64,000 nucleotides of DNA from JAEUIX01 sp046156035 (GTDB lineage Bacteria; Planctomycetota; Phycisphaerae; Phycisphaerales; UBA1924): positions 1 through 64,000 of the forward strand of contig JBJXEW010000011.1 in assembly GCA_046156035.1 (NCBI GenBank), given 5' to 3'. The notes below the pieces were generated by a model. The model made no database searches, was not told where the DNA came from, and saw only the letters and a list, made by a program, of their open reading frames with translations. Position numbers and translations under genes: made by a program. Below, one piece after another: positions 50,848-58,973 of this stretch. Position 1 is the stretch's first letter; the number at the start of each line of letters is the position of its first letter.

Positions 50848-52313
50848 AGCCCGCCCACATCCTGTCACCGTCCCGCCCATCCGATCGGGCCCTGCGCGCC
50901 GCCGCGCTCTTCGGCCTTGCGATTGAATGGCGTACCACCCCAGCCCACCGCCCCCACGCCCGCCACTGGGCACGCGCCGCCGCCGACATCCTCCGCGCAC
51001 TCCGCACCGGCGGCATCGTCTTCATCACCGGCCCCAGCGGCGGCGGAAAAAGCACGCTCCTCCGCGCCCTGAGCGTGCACCTCGCCGCTCGCGGGGCGAA
51101 CATCGAATGGGTCCGTTCCCGCCGCGCCCGCCGCGCCGTGCCACTCATTGACACGGTTCCCGGTTCCCTGCGCGCCCGCCTCGGGGCCCTGGCGCACGCG
51201 GGCCTCGCAGAGCCACGCCTGTGGAACGTCCCAACCACGCACCTCTCCGAGGGTCAGCACGCCCGCAGCGCGCTCGCCCGCGCCATCGCACGATGCCCGC
51301 GCCACGCCACCGGCACCACCCTCCTCGCCGATGAGTTCTGCTCGCCCCTCGACCGCATCACGGCGTGGTGCGTGGCCGCAAGCCTGGCCCGCTGGGCACG
51401 AGCCGCGCCCGCGCGCCTCGTCATCGTGGCCACAGCCCACGATGACCTGATCGAGCCCCTCCGCCCGGATGTGCTGGTGCACGTCAGTTTGACCGGCCAT
51501 GTCGCAATCCATCCCCCTCCGCGCCCCGCGGAGGGGGTGGTCCGCCCCGGGCGGACCGGGGGAGGTGCGTGCAACGCGACCAAGCAAGAGGCCTCAACCA
51601 CCCCCGCCGCCCGCTTCGTCATCCGTCCGGGCACACGCGCTAACTACGAAAACCTCAGCCCTCACCACTACCGTGCCGCACGCCCCGGCCCCGTCTGCCG
51701 CGTTCTCGTCGCCCTCGACCGCACCGCCGCCAACGTGGTCGGCGCGCTGGTCGTCTCCTTGCCCCCGCTCAACGGCCCGTGGCGCACGTGGCTCCCACCC
51801 TGCTCCGCCCGCGAGCGCGCACGCCTCATCAACACACAGGTTCGCGTCATCTCGCGCGTCATCATCGACCCGCGCTACCGCGGCATGGGCCTGGCCACAC
51901 GCCTCGTGAGGGCCTATCTCGCTCGCCCACTCACGCCCCGCACAGAGGCCCTCGCCGCCATGGGCACCGTCTGCCCCTTCTTTGAGCGGGCCGGCATGAC
52001 GGCCACACCACGCCCACGCTCAGCACGCGATGCACGCCTGCTGAGCGCCCTGAGCCTGGCACGCCTCTCCCCCTGGCGCCTCGCCGCGTGGGCAACGCTC
52101 CCCGCACCCACGCGAAGCAACCGCCCCCTGCGCCTCGCCCTCCGTCGCTGGGCCAACGACAGCCGCGCCACACGCTCCCTCGCCCGGGCCAGCCTCGCCG
52201 CCATCGCACGCGCCGCGGCCACCGTCGGCCAGCGCGCCGTCATCTTCCAGCACACCGGAGACCACCCAGGAGGATGCTCTGTTCACTCCATGCCTTCCAG
52301 CCCGAAGGGCTGA
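50844..52313 (+). CDS. ABC-type ATPase fused to a GNAT-like acetyltransferase domain (COG2401-like)
   Basis: A 489-residue fusion. Residues 55-215 are an ABC ATPase: Walker A GPSGGGKST (63-71), signature LSEGQ (134-138), Walker B LLADEF (160-165) and the switch His in ATAHDD. No membrane domain is present, so it is not a transporter. Residues 255-400 resemble a GNAT fold, with the acetyl-CoA loop in RVIIDPRYRGMGLATRLV. This combination matches the group described as ABC-type ATPase fused to a predicted acetyltransferase. The linker (HPPPRPAEGVVRPGRTGGG) is encoded by palindromes, and the last residues come from another repeat. Start GTG overlaps the HTH gene stop. Confidence 0.8.
   Translation: MKPAHILSPSRPSDRALRAAALFGLAIEWRTTPAHRPHARHWARAAADILRALRTGGIVFITGPSGGGKSTLLRALSVHLAARGANIEWVRSRRARRAVPLIDTVPGSLRARLGALAHAGLAEPRLWNVPTTHLSEGQHARSALARAIARCPRHATGTTLLADEFCSPLDRITAWCVAASLARWARAAPARLVIVATAHDDLIEPLRPDVLVHVSLTGHVAIHPPPRPAEGVVRPGRTGGGACNATKQEASTTPAARFVIRPGTRANYENLSPHHYRAARPGPVCRVLVALDRTAANVVGALVVSLPPLNGPWRTWLPPCSARERARLINTQVRVISRVIIDPRYRGMGLATRLVRAYLARPLTPRTEALAAMGTVCPFFERAGMTATPRPRSARDARLLSALSLARLSPWRLAAWATLPAPTRSNRPLRLALRRWANDSRATRSLARASLAAIARAAATVGQRAVIFQHTGDHPGGCSVHSMPSSPKG
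51513..51556. repeat. Two adjacent palindromes in the ABC/GNAT linker
   Basis: CCCCCTCCGCG pairs with CGCGGAGGGGG (51513-51537, a family B relative), followed at 51538-51556 by GGTCCGCC, loop CCG, GGCGGACC. Both are in frame and sit exactly between the two domains. Confidence 0.8.
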
Positions 52314-52397
52314 AAGTCAATAGCCGGGGGTTGAGGAGGCTCGGCGACGAAACCCCCGGTGCGCGACCCCCTTGCCACTGCACCCTGAAGGGGTGCA
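52296..52397. repeat. Multi-hairpin planctomycete-type repeat
   Basis: Three successive hairpins: CAGCCCGAAGGGCTG, then CCGGGGGTT...AACCCCCGG-type (52324-52358), then GCACCCTGAAGGGGTGC. The linking AAAGTCAATAGCC is a form I recognise from planctomycete intergenic repeats. It contains the stop codon of the ABC/GNAT gene and lies before the terminase start. Confidence 0.7.
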
Positions 52398-52438
52398 TGA
52401 ACCACACCTCGCATCGCATGACTTTCAACAGAGCACCC

Positions 52439-53977
52439 ATGACCACACACCCCCAACCTCCCGACAACCCCGACGCTCTCCACCGCTTCCTCGCCGATGT
52501 GCTCAACATCCGCGTGCCGCGCACGAGTTTGCTGGAAGCCTCCGACGCGCCCTTTGACTACCTCTGCCACACCTTCTTCGAGGGCAAGTTCACTCGCGGC
52601 CAGTCGCACGCCGGTCCCTCGCTCGCGGAGCAGGTCGCGGGCGCCCATGCTGCCACCGACACCGCCGCTGCCTCCCCCGCCCGCATCGACCCCGTCGTCT
52701 GGGCCAGCCGCGGCGGTGGAAAAACATTCCTCGGCGCTGTCGCCACTCTCCTCGACCTCCTCTTCAAGCAAGGGTGCGAGGTCCGCATCCTCGGCGGCAG
52801 CCTCGAACAAAGCGGCCGCATGCACGAGCACCTCCGCCGCCTCTGCGAAATCTCCGCCGTCAGCGCCCACATCGCCCGCAAGTCCACCGCCAAACGCCTC
52901 CTCTTCAACAACGGCTCCCGCGCCGAGATCCTCGCCCAAAGCGAAACCGCCGTGCGCGGCACGCGCGTGCAGAAGGTGCGGTGCGACGAGGTGGACCTCT
53001 TCAACCCCGCCGTCTGGCGTGCCGCCCAACTCACCACACGCTCGCTCGGACGCGAGGGCCCCTGGGGCACCGTGGTCCACGGACGCATCGAGGCCCTCTC
53101 CACCATGAACGCGCCCATGGGCATCATGTGGGACCTCGTCAGCGAGAGCGTCGGCGGCAACGCCACACGCAGACTGTTCCGCTGGGGCGTGGTCGATGCG
53201 CTCGAACACTGCTCCCCGCGCCACGCCTGCGAGCCATGTGTGTTGTGGCCCGAGTGCGGCGGCCGCGCCAAACTCCGCCCGCCCGCCGACGCCGGCCACA
53301 TCACCATCGCCGATGCGCTGGCCATGAAAGCCCGCGTGAGTTTGGAGATGTGGCAGAGCGAGATGCTCTGCCTTCGCCCCCGCCGCGCGAGCGCCGTCAT
53401 CCCCGAGTTCGACCCGCGCACCCACATCCTGCGAGAGGATGCCATCCCACACCGCGGCACATGGATCGCAGGCATGGACTTCGGCTTCCGCTCACCCACC
53501 GTCATCCTCTGGGCGCACGTCGATGAAACCGGCATCCTCCGCGTCATGCACGAACGCTCCGCAGACGGCGCCGTGATGGACGAGCACATCCGCGCCGTCA
53601 CCGACGGCCTGCGCCCCCACCCCGCGTGGGTCGGTGTTGATCCCGCGGGCAACGCCCGCAACGACCAGACCGGCCTCTCCAACGTCAACCTCCTCCGCAA
53701 AGCAGGCCTCGCCGTTCGTTCGCGCCAGAGCGCGGTTGAAGACGGCCTGCGCCTGCTGCGGGCGCGTTTCGGCCCGGCGACCGGCTCGCCGCGCCTGTTT
53801 GTGCACGCTCGCTGCGTGAAACTGATTGAGAGTCTGAGGCGTTACCGCTATCCGGAGGACAAGCCCGAAGCGATGCAGCCGGTGAAGGACGGACACGACC
53901 ACGCCGTGGATGCCCTGCGCTATATGGTCATGAACCTCGACCGTCCGCACGAGACGCGCCAAGCAGGGTACTTGTGA
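52439..53977 (+). CDS. Phage-type terminase large subunit
   Basis: A 512-residue DNA-packaging motor/nuclease homologue. The ATPase domain has Walker A ASRGGGKT (residues 89-96), Walker B VRCDEVDLF (about 180-188) and a motif III-like STMNAP. The RNase H-fold nuclease has its acidic residues in AGMDFGF (Asp347), VGVDPAG (Asp401) and KDGHDHAVDALRYM (Asp491). An unusual Cys/His cluster (HCSPRHACEPCVLWPEC, residues 257-273) lies between the domains and may bind zinc. No portal, capsid, protease or tail gene is in the window. Start ATG 52439; the open frame to 52088 overlaps the ABC/GNAT gene and a repeat. Confidence 0.88.
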   Translation: MTTHPQPPDNPDALHRFLADVLNIRVPRTSLLEASDAPFDYLCHTFFEGKFTRGQSHAGPSLAEQVAGAHAATDTAAASPARIDPVVWASRGGGKTFLGAVATLLDLLFKQGCEVRILGGSLEQSGRMHEHLRRLCEISAVSAHIARKSTAKRLLFNNGSRAEILAQSETAVRGTRVQKVRCDEVDLFNPAVWRAAQLTTRSLGREGPWGTVVHGRIEALSTMNAPMGIMWDLVSESVGGNATRRLFRWGVVDALEHCSPRHACEPCVLWPECGGRAKLRPPADAGHITIADALAMKARVSLEMWQSEMLCLRPRRASAVIPEFDPRTHILREDAIPHRGTWIAGMDFGFRSPTVILWAHVDETGILRVMHERSADGAVMDEHIRAVTDGLRPHPAWVGVDPAGNARNDQTGLSNVNLLRKAGLAVRSRQSAVEDGLRLLRARFGPATGSPRLFVHARCVKLIESLRRYRYPEDKPEAMQPVKDGHDHAVDALRYMVMNLDRPHETRQAGYL

Positions 53978-53986
53978 ACCCCATCG

Positions 53987-54015
53987 GAGGCGTTGGCGCA
54001 AGCCAACGCGCGGCC
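53987..54015. repeat. Family F repeat, copy 1
   Basis: GAGGCGTTGGC, loop GCAA, GCCAACGC then GCGGCC. It begins 9 bases after the terminase stop. A second copy lies at 54875-54903, so the two flank the WG-repeat gene in direct orientation. Confidence 0.85.
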
Positions 54016-54053
54016 CCCGATTGCCACATGGAATACACTGCACCCGAGCATCC

Positions 54054-54860
54054 ATGCGACGACTCCTCTTCGTTTTGATCGGGCTTGTGGCCATTCTTGC
54101 GGGGTTGCTGTACATCGGCGATTACGGTCGCGAGAGGGATTCCGTTGACATGCGTGAATGGAGTTACTGGGGCTACCGCCACGGACCGTCGGGGCTGTCG
54201 CGGCCGCTCTTTCCGGTCCGCGTGGGCGGGCAGCTGGGGTTCATTGACGCGACCGGCCGTGTGGTGATTGAGCCGCAGTTTCTGCGGGCGTACACGTTTA
54301 CGGAGGGGCTCTGCGTGGCCACCACGTCCAGTGAACGCAGCGGCTATATCGACGAGACAGGGGCGTGGGTGATCCCGCCGCGCTTTGCCATGGCTCTGCC
54401 CTTCCGGGGTGGGCGGGCCGCGGTGAAGGGGGAGGACAGGGGCCGATTCGGGTACATCGACCGGACCGGGACGCTGGTGATTCCGTACCGCTACTACACG
54501 GCCAGCGAATTTGTGGACGGTGTGGCGCGCGTCGGCCACGCCACCTTGTGGGGAAGGCTCAAGGGCTCGTTCGCTGATGTTGGCATGGAGTGCTGGTACG
54601 AGTACATCGATCTCCAGGGTCGCCGCGTCGCCAAGCCCGAGATGAACAATCCGCGGAACGATGCAGAGCCGCGGCCCCTGTTCCCGTTCGGCCCGCCGGG
54701 AAAGATGGGTTACAAGGACGCGAACGGGCTGGTGGTGGTTGAGGCGATCTACGCCCGCGCGGACCCGTTCGAGGATGGGCTGGGGTGTGTTGCCACCGAG
54801 GGTGGAAAGAACGGGTACGTGGATGCGACGGGGCGCATGGTCTGGCCACCATCGCAGTGA
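54054..54860 (+). CDS. WG-repeat protein with N-terminal membrane anchor
   Basis: A 268-residue protein. Residues 3-22 form a hydrophobic anchor or signal (LLFVLIGLVAILAGLLYIG). The rest has about five WG/KWG-type beta repeats: GQLGFIDATGRVVIEPQF, SGYIDETGAWVIPPRF, FGYIDRTGTLVIPYRY, MGYKDANGLVVVEAIY and NGYVDATGRMVWPP. Such repeats mediate protein interactions, usually outside the membrane. The gene lies between two direct copies of the family F repeat. Its codon use appears less GC3-biased than in the terminase gene upstream, so it may be a separate insertion. Confidence 0.85.
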   Translation: MRRLLFVLIGLVAILAGLLYIGDYGRERDSVDMREWSYWGYRHGPSGLSRPLFPVRVGGQLGFIDATGRVVIEPQFLRAYTFTEGLCVATTSSERSGYIDETGAWVIPPRFAMALPFRGGRAAVKGEDRGRFGYIDRTGTLVIPYRYYTASEFVDGVARVGHATLWGRLKGSFADVGMECWYEYIDLQGRRVAKPEMNNPRNDAEPRPLFPFGPPGKMGYKDANGLVVVEAIYARADPFEDGLGCVATEGGKNGYVDATGRMVWPPSQ

Positions 54861-54874
54861 TCTGGCCCCCACCA

Positions 54875-54903
54875 GAGGCGTTGGCGCAAGCCAAAGCGCG
54901 GCC
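54875..54903. repeat. Family F repeat, copy 2
   Basis: GAGGCGTTGGC, loop GCAA, GCCAAAGCGCGGCC (one mismatch in the stem). It begins 14 bases after the WG-repeat stop. Confidence 0.85.
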
Positions 54904-54943
54904 TTGCGACCGCGCCGCCGACATCGCCGATACGCTCCCACCG

Positions 54944-56497
54944 ATGTCTCCACCCCCCGCTCCAGGCCCCGTACTCGTCCTCTGCCCGATGCAGATCGAA
55001 GAGGCCGCGGTCGTTCGCGCGGTGCGGGCGGCGGGCGCACACACGCCCATCCGCGTCGTCCGCACCGGCATCGGCAAAGACGCAATCCTCGCCGCGCTCG
55101 TGCGTGAACTCGCGGCAGCGGTGGGGGCGGGGGGGGCGGTGGGGGGGGCAGAGGGCCACGCGCCGTCACTCGTCATCCTCGCCGGCGCCTGCGGCGGCCT
55201 GCGCCCCACCGCCGATGTGCCCTCCATCTCGCGCATCATCGACGAGCACGGCCACACCTGGCCCCGCGGCATCGGCTTCGATCCCGCCGGCGTCACCCTC
55301 GTCGCCGTTGACCGCATCATCGCCACACCGCAAGACAAGGCCGCGCTCGCCGCCGCCACCGGCGCGGCGATCGTCGACATGGAATCCCACGCCTTCGCCG
55401 CCGCCTGCGAAACGCGCGGCCTCGCCTGGTCCGTCATCCGCGGCGTCAGCGACACGCCCGATGAATCGCTCCCCGCCGAAGTCCTCGCCTGGATCACCCC
55501 CGACGGCCGCACGCGCTCGCTGCGCGCGTTCCTCGACCTGCTCCGCAGGCCGTGGCTCATCCCGCACATCATCCGCCTCCTCCGCCGGTCCAACCGCGTG
55601 CTGCCGAAAGTCGGCGAGGCAGCGCTCGCGCTCGCTTCCGCGCCACTCACCACCCAAAGAGGCCCGGGCGCAAGCCCGGGCTTTCGCCAGCCACCCGCAC
55701 CCTGCGCGGCAGCCTTCCACCCCGCGCTCCCGCCCGTCGCCCTCACCCACGCCGACGTGGTCATCTTCGGCGGCACGTTCGACCCCGTCCACATCGGCCA
55801 CACCTCACTCGCCGACCACGCGCGCCGCCACGTGGAGGCTCGCAGCCGCGGTTTCACAACACCCCCTCCCAGAGGGAGGGGGCGGGGGGTGGGCGAGTCT
55901 GCTTCGGTTCTGAGCGAGCCTCCAAGCACCGCCGGCGCATCGGCCTGCCTCCTCCTCATCCCCGCGGCACGCTCGCCCCACAAAGACTCCGCCCCGCACG
56001 CCACCGATGCCGACCGCGTCGCCATGCTCCGCATCGCCATTGCCGATGCGCCCACCACCGCCGTGTGGACGGTGGAACTGGAGCAGGGAAGTGGGGGGGC
56101 TGCTCCAAGTTTCACAATCGACACGCTCCGCCGCGCCCGCGCGGCTCTCAACGCCGCGGGTCGCCACGACTCGCGCCTGCACCTGCTCATCGGCGCCGAT
56201 CAGGCCCTCGCCCTCCACCGCTGGCGTGAGCCACACGAGATTCTCGCTCTCGCTCACCCCCTCATCCTCTTGCGGGGTGAGCACGCCGCGGCCGATGCGC
56301 TCGCGGCTGCGCTCGCCGCGCTTGGTTTCTGGTCCGATGCCGAACTCGCGCGCCTGCGCGCTGGCATTGTCCCCGCGCCGCTGGTGAACGTGTCATCAAC
56401 CGCCGTGCGCGAAGCCCTCGCCGCCGGCCGCGATACGACCGGCATGCTCGACCCCCGCGTGCGCGCCTACATCGATCAGCACGGCCTGTACAGGTAA
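54944..56497 (+). CDS. nadD: Nucleoside phosphorylase-like domain fused to nicotinate-nucleotide adenylyltransferase (NadD)
   Basis: One frame of 517 residues holding two enzymes. Residues 1-230 form a PNP/MTA-SAH nucleosidase-like domain: VRTGIGKDAI, VILAGACGGL, and the nucleoside-binding VDMESHAFAAAC with GVSDTPDE. Residues 265-517 are NadD, which makes nicotinate adenine dinucleotide for NAD synthesis: FGGTFDPVHIGH, LLLIPAARSPHKD, LLIGADQAL and the ISSTxVR motif as VSSTAVREALAAG. The linker is a translated family C palindrome, and NadD itself carries a family B palindrome (PPPRGRGRGVGE) between its first helix and second strand. Fusion of these two domains is unusual. Start ATG 54944. Confidence 0.88.
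   Translation: MSPPPAPGPVLVLCPMQIEEAAVVRAVRAAGAHTPIRVVRTGIGKDAILAALVRELAAAVGAGGAVGGAEGHAPSLVILAGACGGLRPTADVPSISRIIDEHGHTWPRGIGFDPAGVTLVAVDRIIATPQDKAALAAATGAAIVDMESHAFAAACETRGLAWSVIRGVSDTPDESLPAEVLAWITPDGRTRSLRAFLDLLRRPWLIPHIIRLLRRSNRVLPKVGEAALALASAPLTTQRGPGASPGFRQPPAPCAAAFHPALPPVALTHADVVIFGGTFDPVHIGHTSLADHARRHVEARSRGFTTPPPRGRGRGVGESASVLSEPPSTAGASACLLLIPAARSPHKDSAPHATDADRVAMLRIAIADAPTTAVWTVELEQGSGGAAPSFTIDTLRRARAALNAAGRHDSRLHLLIGADQALALHRWREPHEILALAHPLILLRGEHAAADALAAALAALGFWSDAELARLRAGIVPAPLVNVSSTAVREALAAGRDTTGMLDPRVRAYIDQHGLYR
55656..55684. repeat. Family C palindrome translated as an interdomain linker
   Basis: AAAGAGGCCCGGGC, loop GCAA, GCCCGGGCTTT. In other places this family ends transcripts. 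Here it is in frame between the phosphorylase-like and NadD domains (QRGPGASPGF). Confidence 0.85.
55862..55896. repeat. Palindrome family B copy inside the NadD domain
   Basis: CCCCCTCCC AGA GGGAGGGGG then CGGGGGGTGGGCGAG, in frame as PPPRGRGRGVGE. Confidence 0.9.
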
Positions 56498-56522
56498 GTG
56501 CGAGCCCCGTCGCCGCGCCGCC

Positions 56523-56553
56523 CAATGAGGCCCCGGCGCAAGCCGGGGCTTTC
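56523..56553. terminator. Family C hairpin between convergent nadD-fusion and guaD
   Basis: AATGAGGCCCCGGC, loop GCAA, GCCGGGGCTTTCC. Lies in the 68 bases between convergent stops at 56497 and 56566. Confidence 0.7.
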
Positions 56554-56565
56554 CGCGGGGCCCTC

Positions 56566-57870
56566 TCACGCCGCGTACACCACCCGCCCCAGCGCAAGAG
56601 TGTGCTTCAGCCACCGGTCATCCCACGCGTGCAGGATTGTGCTCAGCGGGTCAGCCGCGCCCTGCCACGCAATGTCCGGCTCGATCACCAGCACATCCGC
56701 GCTCAGCCCCTCGCGCAGTTCGCCCCGGTCCGTCCATCCGCATGCACGCGCGTTCCCCGCCGTCGCCATCCACCACGCCCGCGCCGCACTGGGCACCTCC
56801 TCGTGCCCCCCGTCGTTGGTCGTTCGTGCCCGCTCGGGAAGCGGCTCGCCCCACCACGCCCGCCGCGCCTGCGTGTGCATCATCGCGCGGCAGACCCGCG
56901 CCATGCTCCGCTCAAAGCCCCCCGCGATGTCGCTCCCCAGCGCCACCGCCACGCCGCTGCGCTCCAGCGCGCCCAGGTTCATCGCCCCCGATTGCAGAAA
57001 ATCGTTCGCCGCGGGGCAGTGCGCCACCACGCACCCGGCCCGCGCCAGGGTCTGGCGGTCGTGCCCGGAGAGGTAGATGCCGTGCCCCAGAATCGTGCGC
57101 CCCGTGAGCAGCCCCGCATCGTCGTACACCTGCGTGTAGGTCTTCCCCCCAAACAACCCCTCCACAAGTTCGCACTCGGGCACCATCTCCGCCAGGTGCG
57201 TCTGCACCATCGCCCCCGCGCGCAGAGCGAGCGTCCCCGCGCCGCGCAGCAAATCATCATCGCACGAAACCGCAAACCGCGGCGACACGGCGTGCTCAAT
57301 CCCCTTCGCGCCCGGCTTGCCGAACGCGGGGTAGCGCTCGCACAGCGCGGCGGCTTCCGCCAGCAACCGCTCACGCGGCCGGCACAGTTCCGGCGGCGCG
57401 TTGCGCTCCATCAGCACCTGCCCAACCGCCCCGCGCACACCCGCCGCGGCGAGAGCCTCGATCGCCGCGATCGTCCCCTCGTGGTGCACCGTCGCGTACG
57501 CCGCGATGCTCGTGGTGCCGTGCGCGAGCAGTTGCCGGGCCACGCGCGCGCCCATGTTCGCGGCATACGCCGCGTCCGCCCAGCGCGCCTCCGCGGGAAA
57601 AATCACCCGGTCCAGCCACTCCAGCAGCGTCATTCCGCTGGCGCCGATGGAATCAAACTGCGGCAGGTGCAGGTGCGCATCAATAAAGCCCGGCGCGATC
57701 ACGCACGCCTCACCGCCCGCGTCCGGCCGCGCGTGCAACGCGCCCTCGCGCACCTCCGCGAGGCGTCCGTCCTCAACCCGCACCCACCCCGGCGTCAGGC
57801 GCACGCTCTCACCGGCGCGCGTGACGCTCGCGTCGGCTGTCGGCAGCAAAAGGTGTCCGCTGAAAATCAT
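56566..57870 (-). CDS. guaD: Guanine deaminase / amidohydrolase
   Basis: A 434-residue metal-dependent amidohydrolase most like guanine deaminase, which converts guanine to xanthine. Metal site 1 is in IAPGFIDAHLHLPQFDSIG, whose HLPQ pattern is guanine-deaminase-like. LLEWLDRVIFPAEARWAD is also characteristic. Further ligands are QTHLAEMVPE, LGHGIYLS and the metal Asp in ALGSDIAGG. The C-terminal GELREGLSADVLVIEPD is the composite beta-sandwich. It could alternatively deaminate another aminohydrolase substrate, but the N-terminal motifs favour guanine. Convergent with the NadD fusion. Confidence 0.85.
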   Translation of the reverse strand: MIFSGHLLLPTADASVTRAGESVRLTPGWVRVEDGRLAEVREGALHARPDAGGEACVIAPGFIDAHLHLPQFDSIGASGMTLLEWLDRVIFPAEARWADAAYAANMGARVARQLLAHGTTSIAAYATVHHEGTIAAIEALAAAGVRGAVGQVLMERNAPPELCRPRERLLAEAAALCERYPAFGKPGAKGIEHAVSPRFAVSCDDDLLRGAGTLALRAGAMVQTHLAEMVPECELVEGLFGGKTYTQVYDDAGLLTGRTILGHGIYLSGHDRQTLARAGCVVAHCPAANDFLQSGAMNLGALERSGVAVALGSDIAGGFERSMARVCRAMMHTQARRAWWGEPLPERARTTNDGGHEEVPSAARAWWMATAGNARACGWTDRGELREGLSADVLVIEPDIAWQGAADPLSTILHAWDDRWLKHTLALGRVVYAA

Positions 57871-57914
57871 CCTGTCTCAATCGTTCGCACGCCGCGCCAG
57901 CCCCGCGGCCACGT

Positions 57915-58973
57915 TCACACCGGCCGCCGCCCGTAAAAGAAGCAAGGCCACGGCCGCTCCACATCGCTCAGCCCCGCCTCCTTCAGCCAGCCCATGCACT
58001 CCTCGGGCCGATGGCGGAACGAGTACTTCGGCAAGTACGCATCCACGAGGCCCAGATACGCCGCCTGGAACGTCCGCCCGCGCGGCAGTTTGCGCTGCCG
58101 CCCCGCCAGATAAAACGCCAACGGCAGGCTCATGAGTTTGCACGACAGCAGCATCAGCGGCCGCGGCAACTTTCCCGGCAGCGTGAACGTGTGCCGCAGC
58201 GTGATGTACCCCACACCCCCCGCGCCCAGTTCATAGATATACAGCAGCATCTTGCCGCCGGGCTTCACGCACCGCGCCGCGGCCAGCACCGCGGCACGTG
58301 TGTCGGGCGTGTGGTGCGCAATCCCGATCGACAGCACGATGTCGAACGCGTGGTCCGCGATCGGAAACCGCAGCACATCGGTCCGCAAGAATGCGGTGTC
58401 GCGAACCTTGCCGCCGCGCACGTTCTCCGCCGTCGCGCGATACACCACCTCCGAAAGGTCGCACCCCATCGCCGTCGCGCCGTGGTCCGCCAGCACGCGG
58501 CAATACTGACCGTGCCCACACCCCACATCCAGCGCCCGCAGGCCCTTCACGTTGCCGCCCAGTTTCAGCCACTTGTCCAGGCCGTTCCACAGGTCCTCGG
58601 GCGTGTTGTTGTAGACGATCTGCTCGTCCAGTTTGCCACGCAGAACCTTCTCCCACTGGTAGCCAAAGCCCGCCTGGTCGCCGCGGTCGTCGCGCTCCAC
58701 CGCAACAAAGTCCAGCACGCCCTCCCGCGCCGCGGCCACCATGCCCGCCCCGCACGAACTCGCGCACTCAAGGCCCCGATCATCGCCCGTCGGCCGCACC
58801 GCCCCGTGGCACTTGGGGCACGTCAGCACGGGCCCGAACCGGGCGTGCACATCCGCCATCAGCCCCGCGGCCGAGTTGCTCAGCGCGGCGGGGGGGGCGG
58901 GGGGGGCGGGGGAGGAGGTCGCGTGTTCTTGAGTCGCGGTGCTCATGGTCGCATGCTCGGTGGCGCGGCACAT
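57915..58973 (-). CDS. SAM-dependent class I methyltransferase with N-terminal zinc ribbon
   Basis: A 352-residue protein. An N-terminal Ala/Pro-rich head leads to a Trm112-like ribbon near residue 52 (LTCPKCHGAVRPTG...LECASSCG). The methyltransferase follows: motif I ALDVGCGHGQYCRVLAD near residue 148, the acidic loop MGCDLSE, FDIVLSIGIAHHTPD (motif IV) and CVKPGGKMLLYIYE. The C-terminal portion looks like UbiE/COQ5-type small-molecule or lipid/sugar methyltransferases. Its ATG overlaps the stop of the carbamoyltransferase (ATGA), implying coupling. ATG 58946 is an alternative start. Confidence 0.85.
   Translation of the reverse strand: MCRATEHATMSTATQEHATSSPAPPAPPAALSNSAAGLMADVHARFGPVLTCPKCHGAVRPTGDDRGLECASSCGAGMVAAAREGVLDFVAVERDDRGDQAGFGYQWEKVLRGKLDEQIVYNNTPEDLWNGLDKWLKLGGNVKGLRALDVGCGHGQYCRVLADHGATAMGCDLSEVVYRATAENVRGGKVRDTAFLRTDVLRFPIADHAFDIVLSIGIAHHTPDTRAAVLAAARCVKPGGKMLLYIYELGAGGVGYITLRHTFTLPGKLPRPLMLLSCKLMSLPLAFYLAGRQRKLPRGRTFQAAYLGLVDAYLPKYSFRHRPEECMGWLKEAGLSDVERPWPCFFYGRRPV

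Noticed and set aside
50383..53977. Ordinary prophage or prophage remnant
   Set aside because: Only the terminase is phage-like. No integrase, portal, capsid, tail, lysis gene or attachment repeats were seen, so a plain prophage call is not supported, although decay cannot be excluded without relatives.
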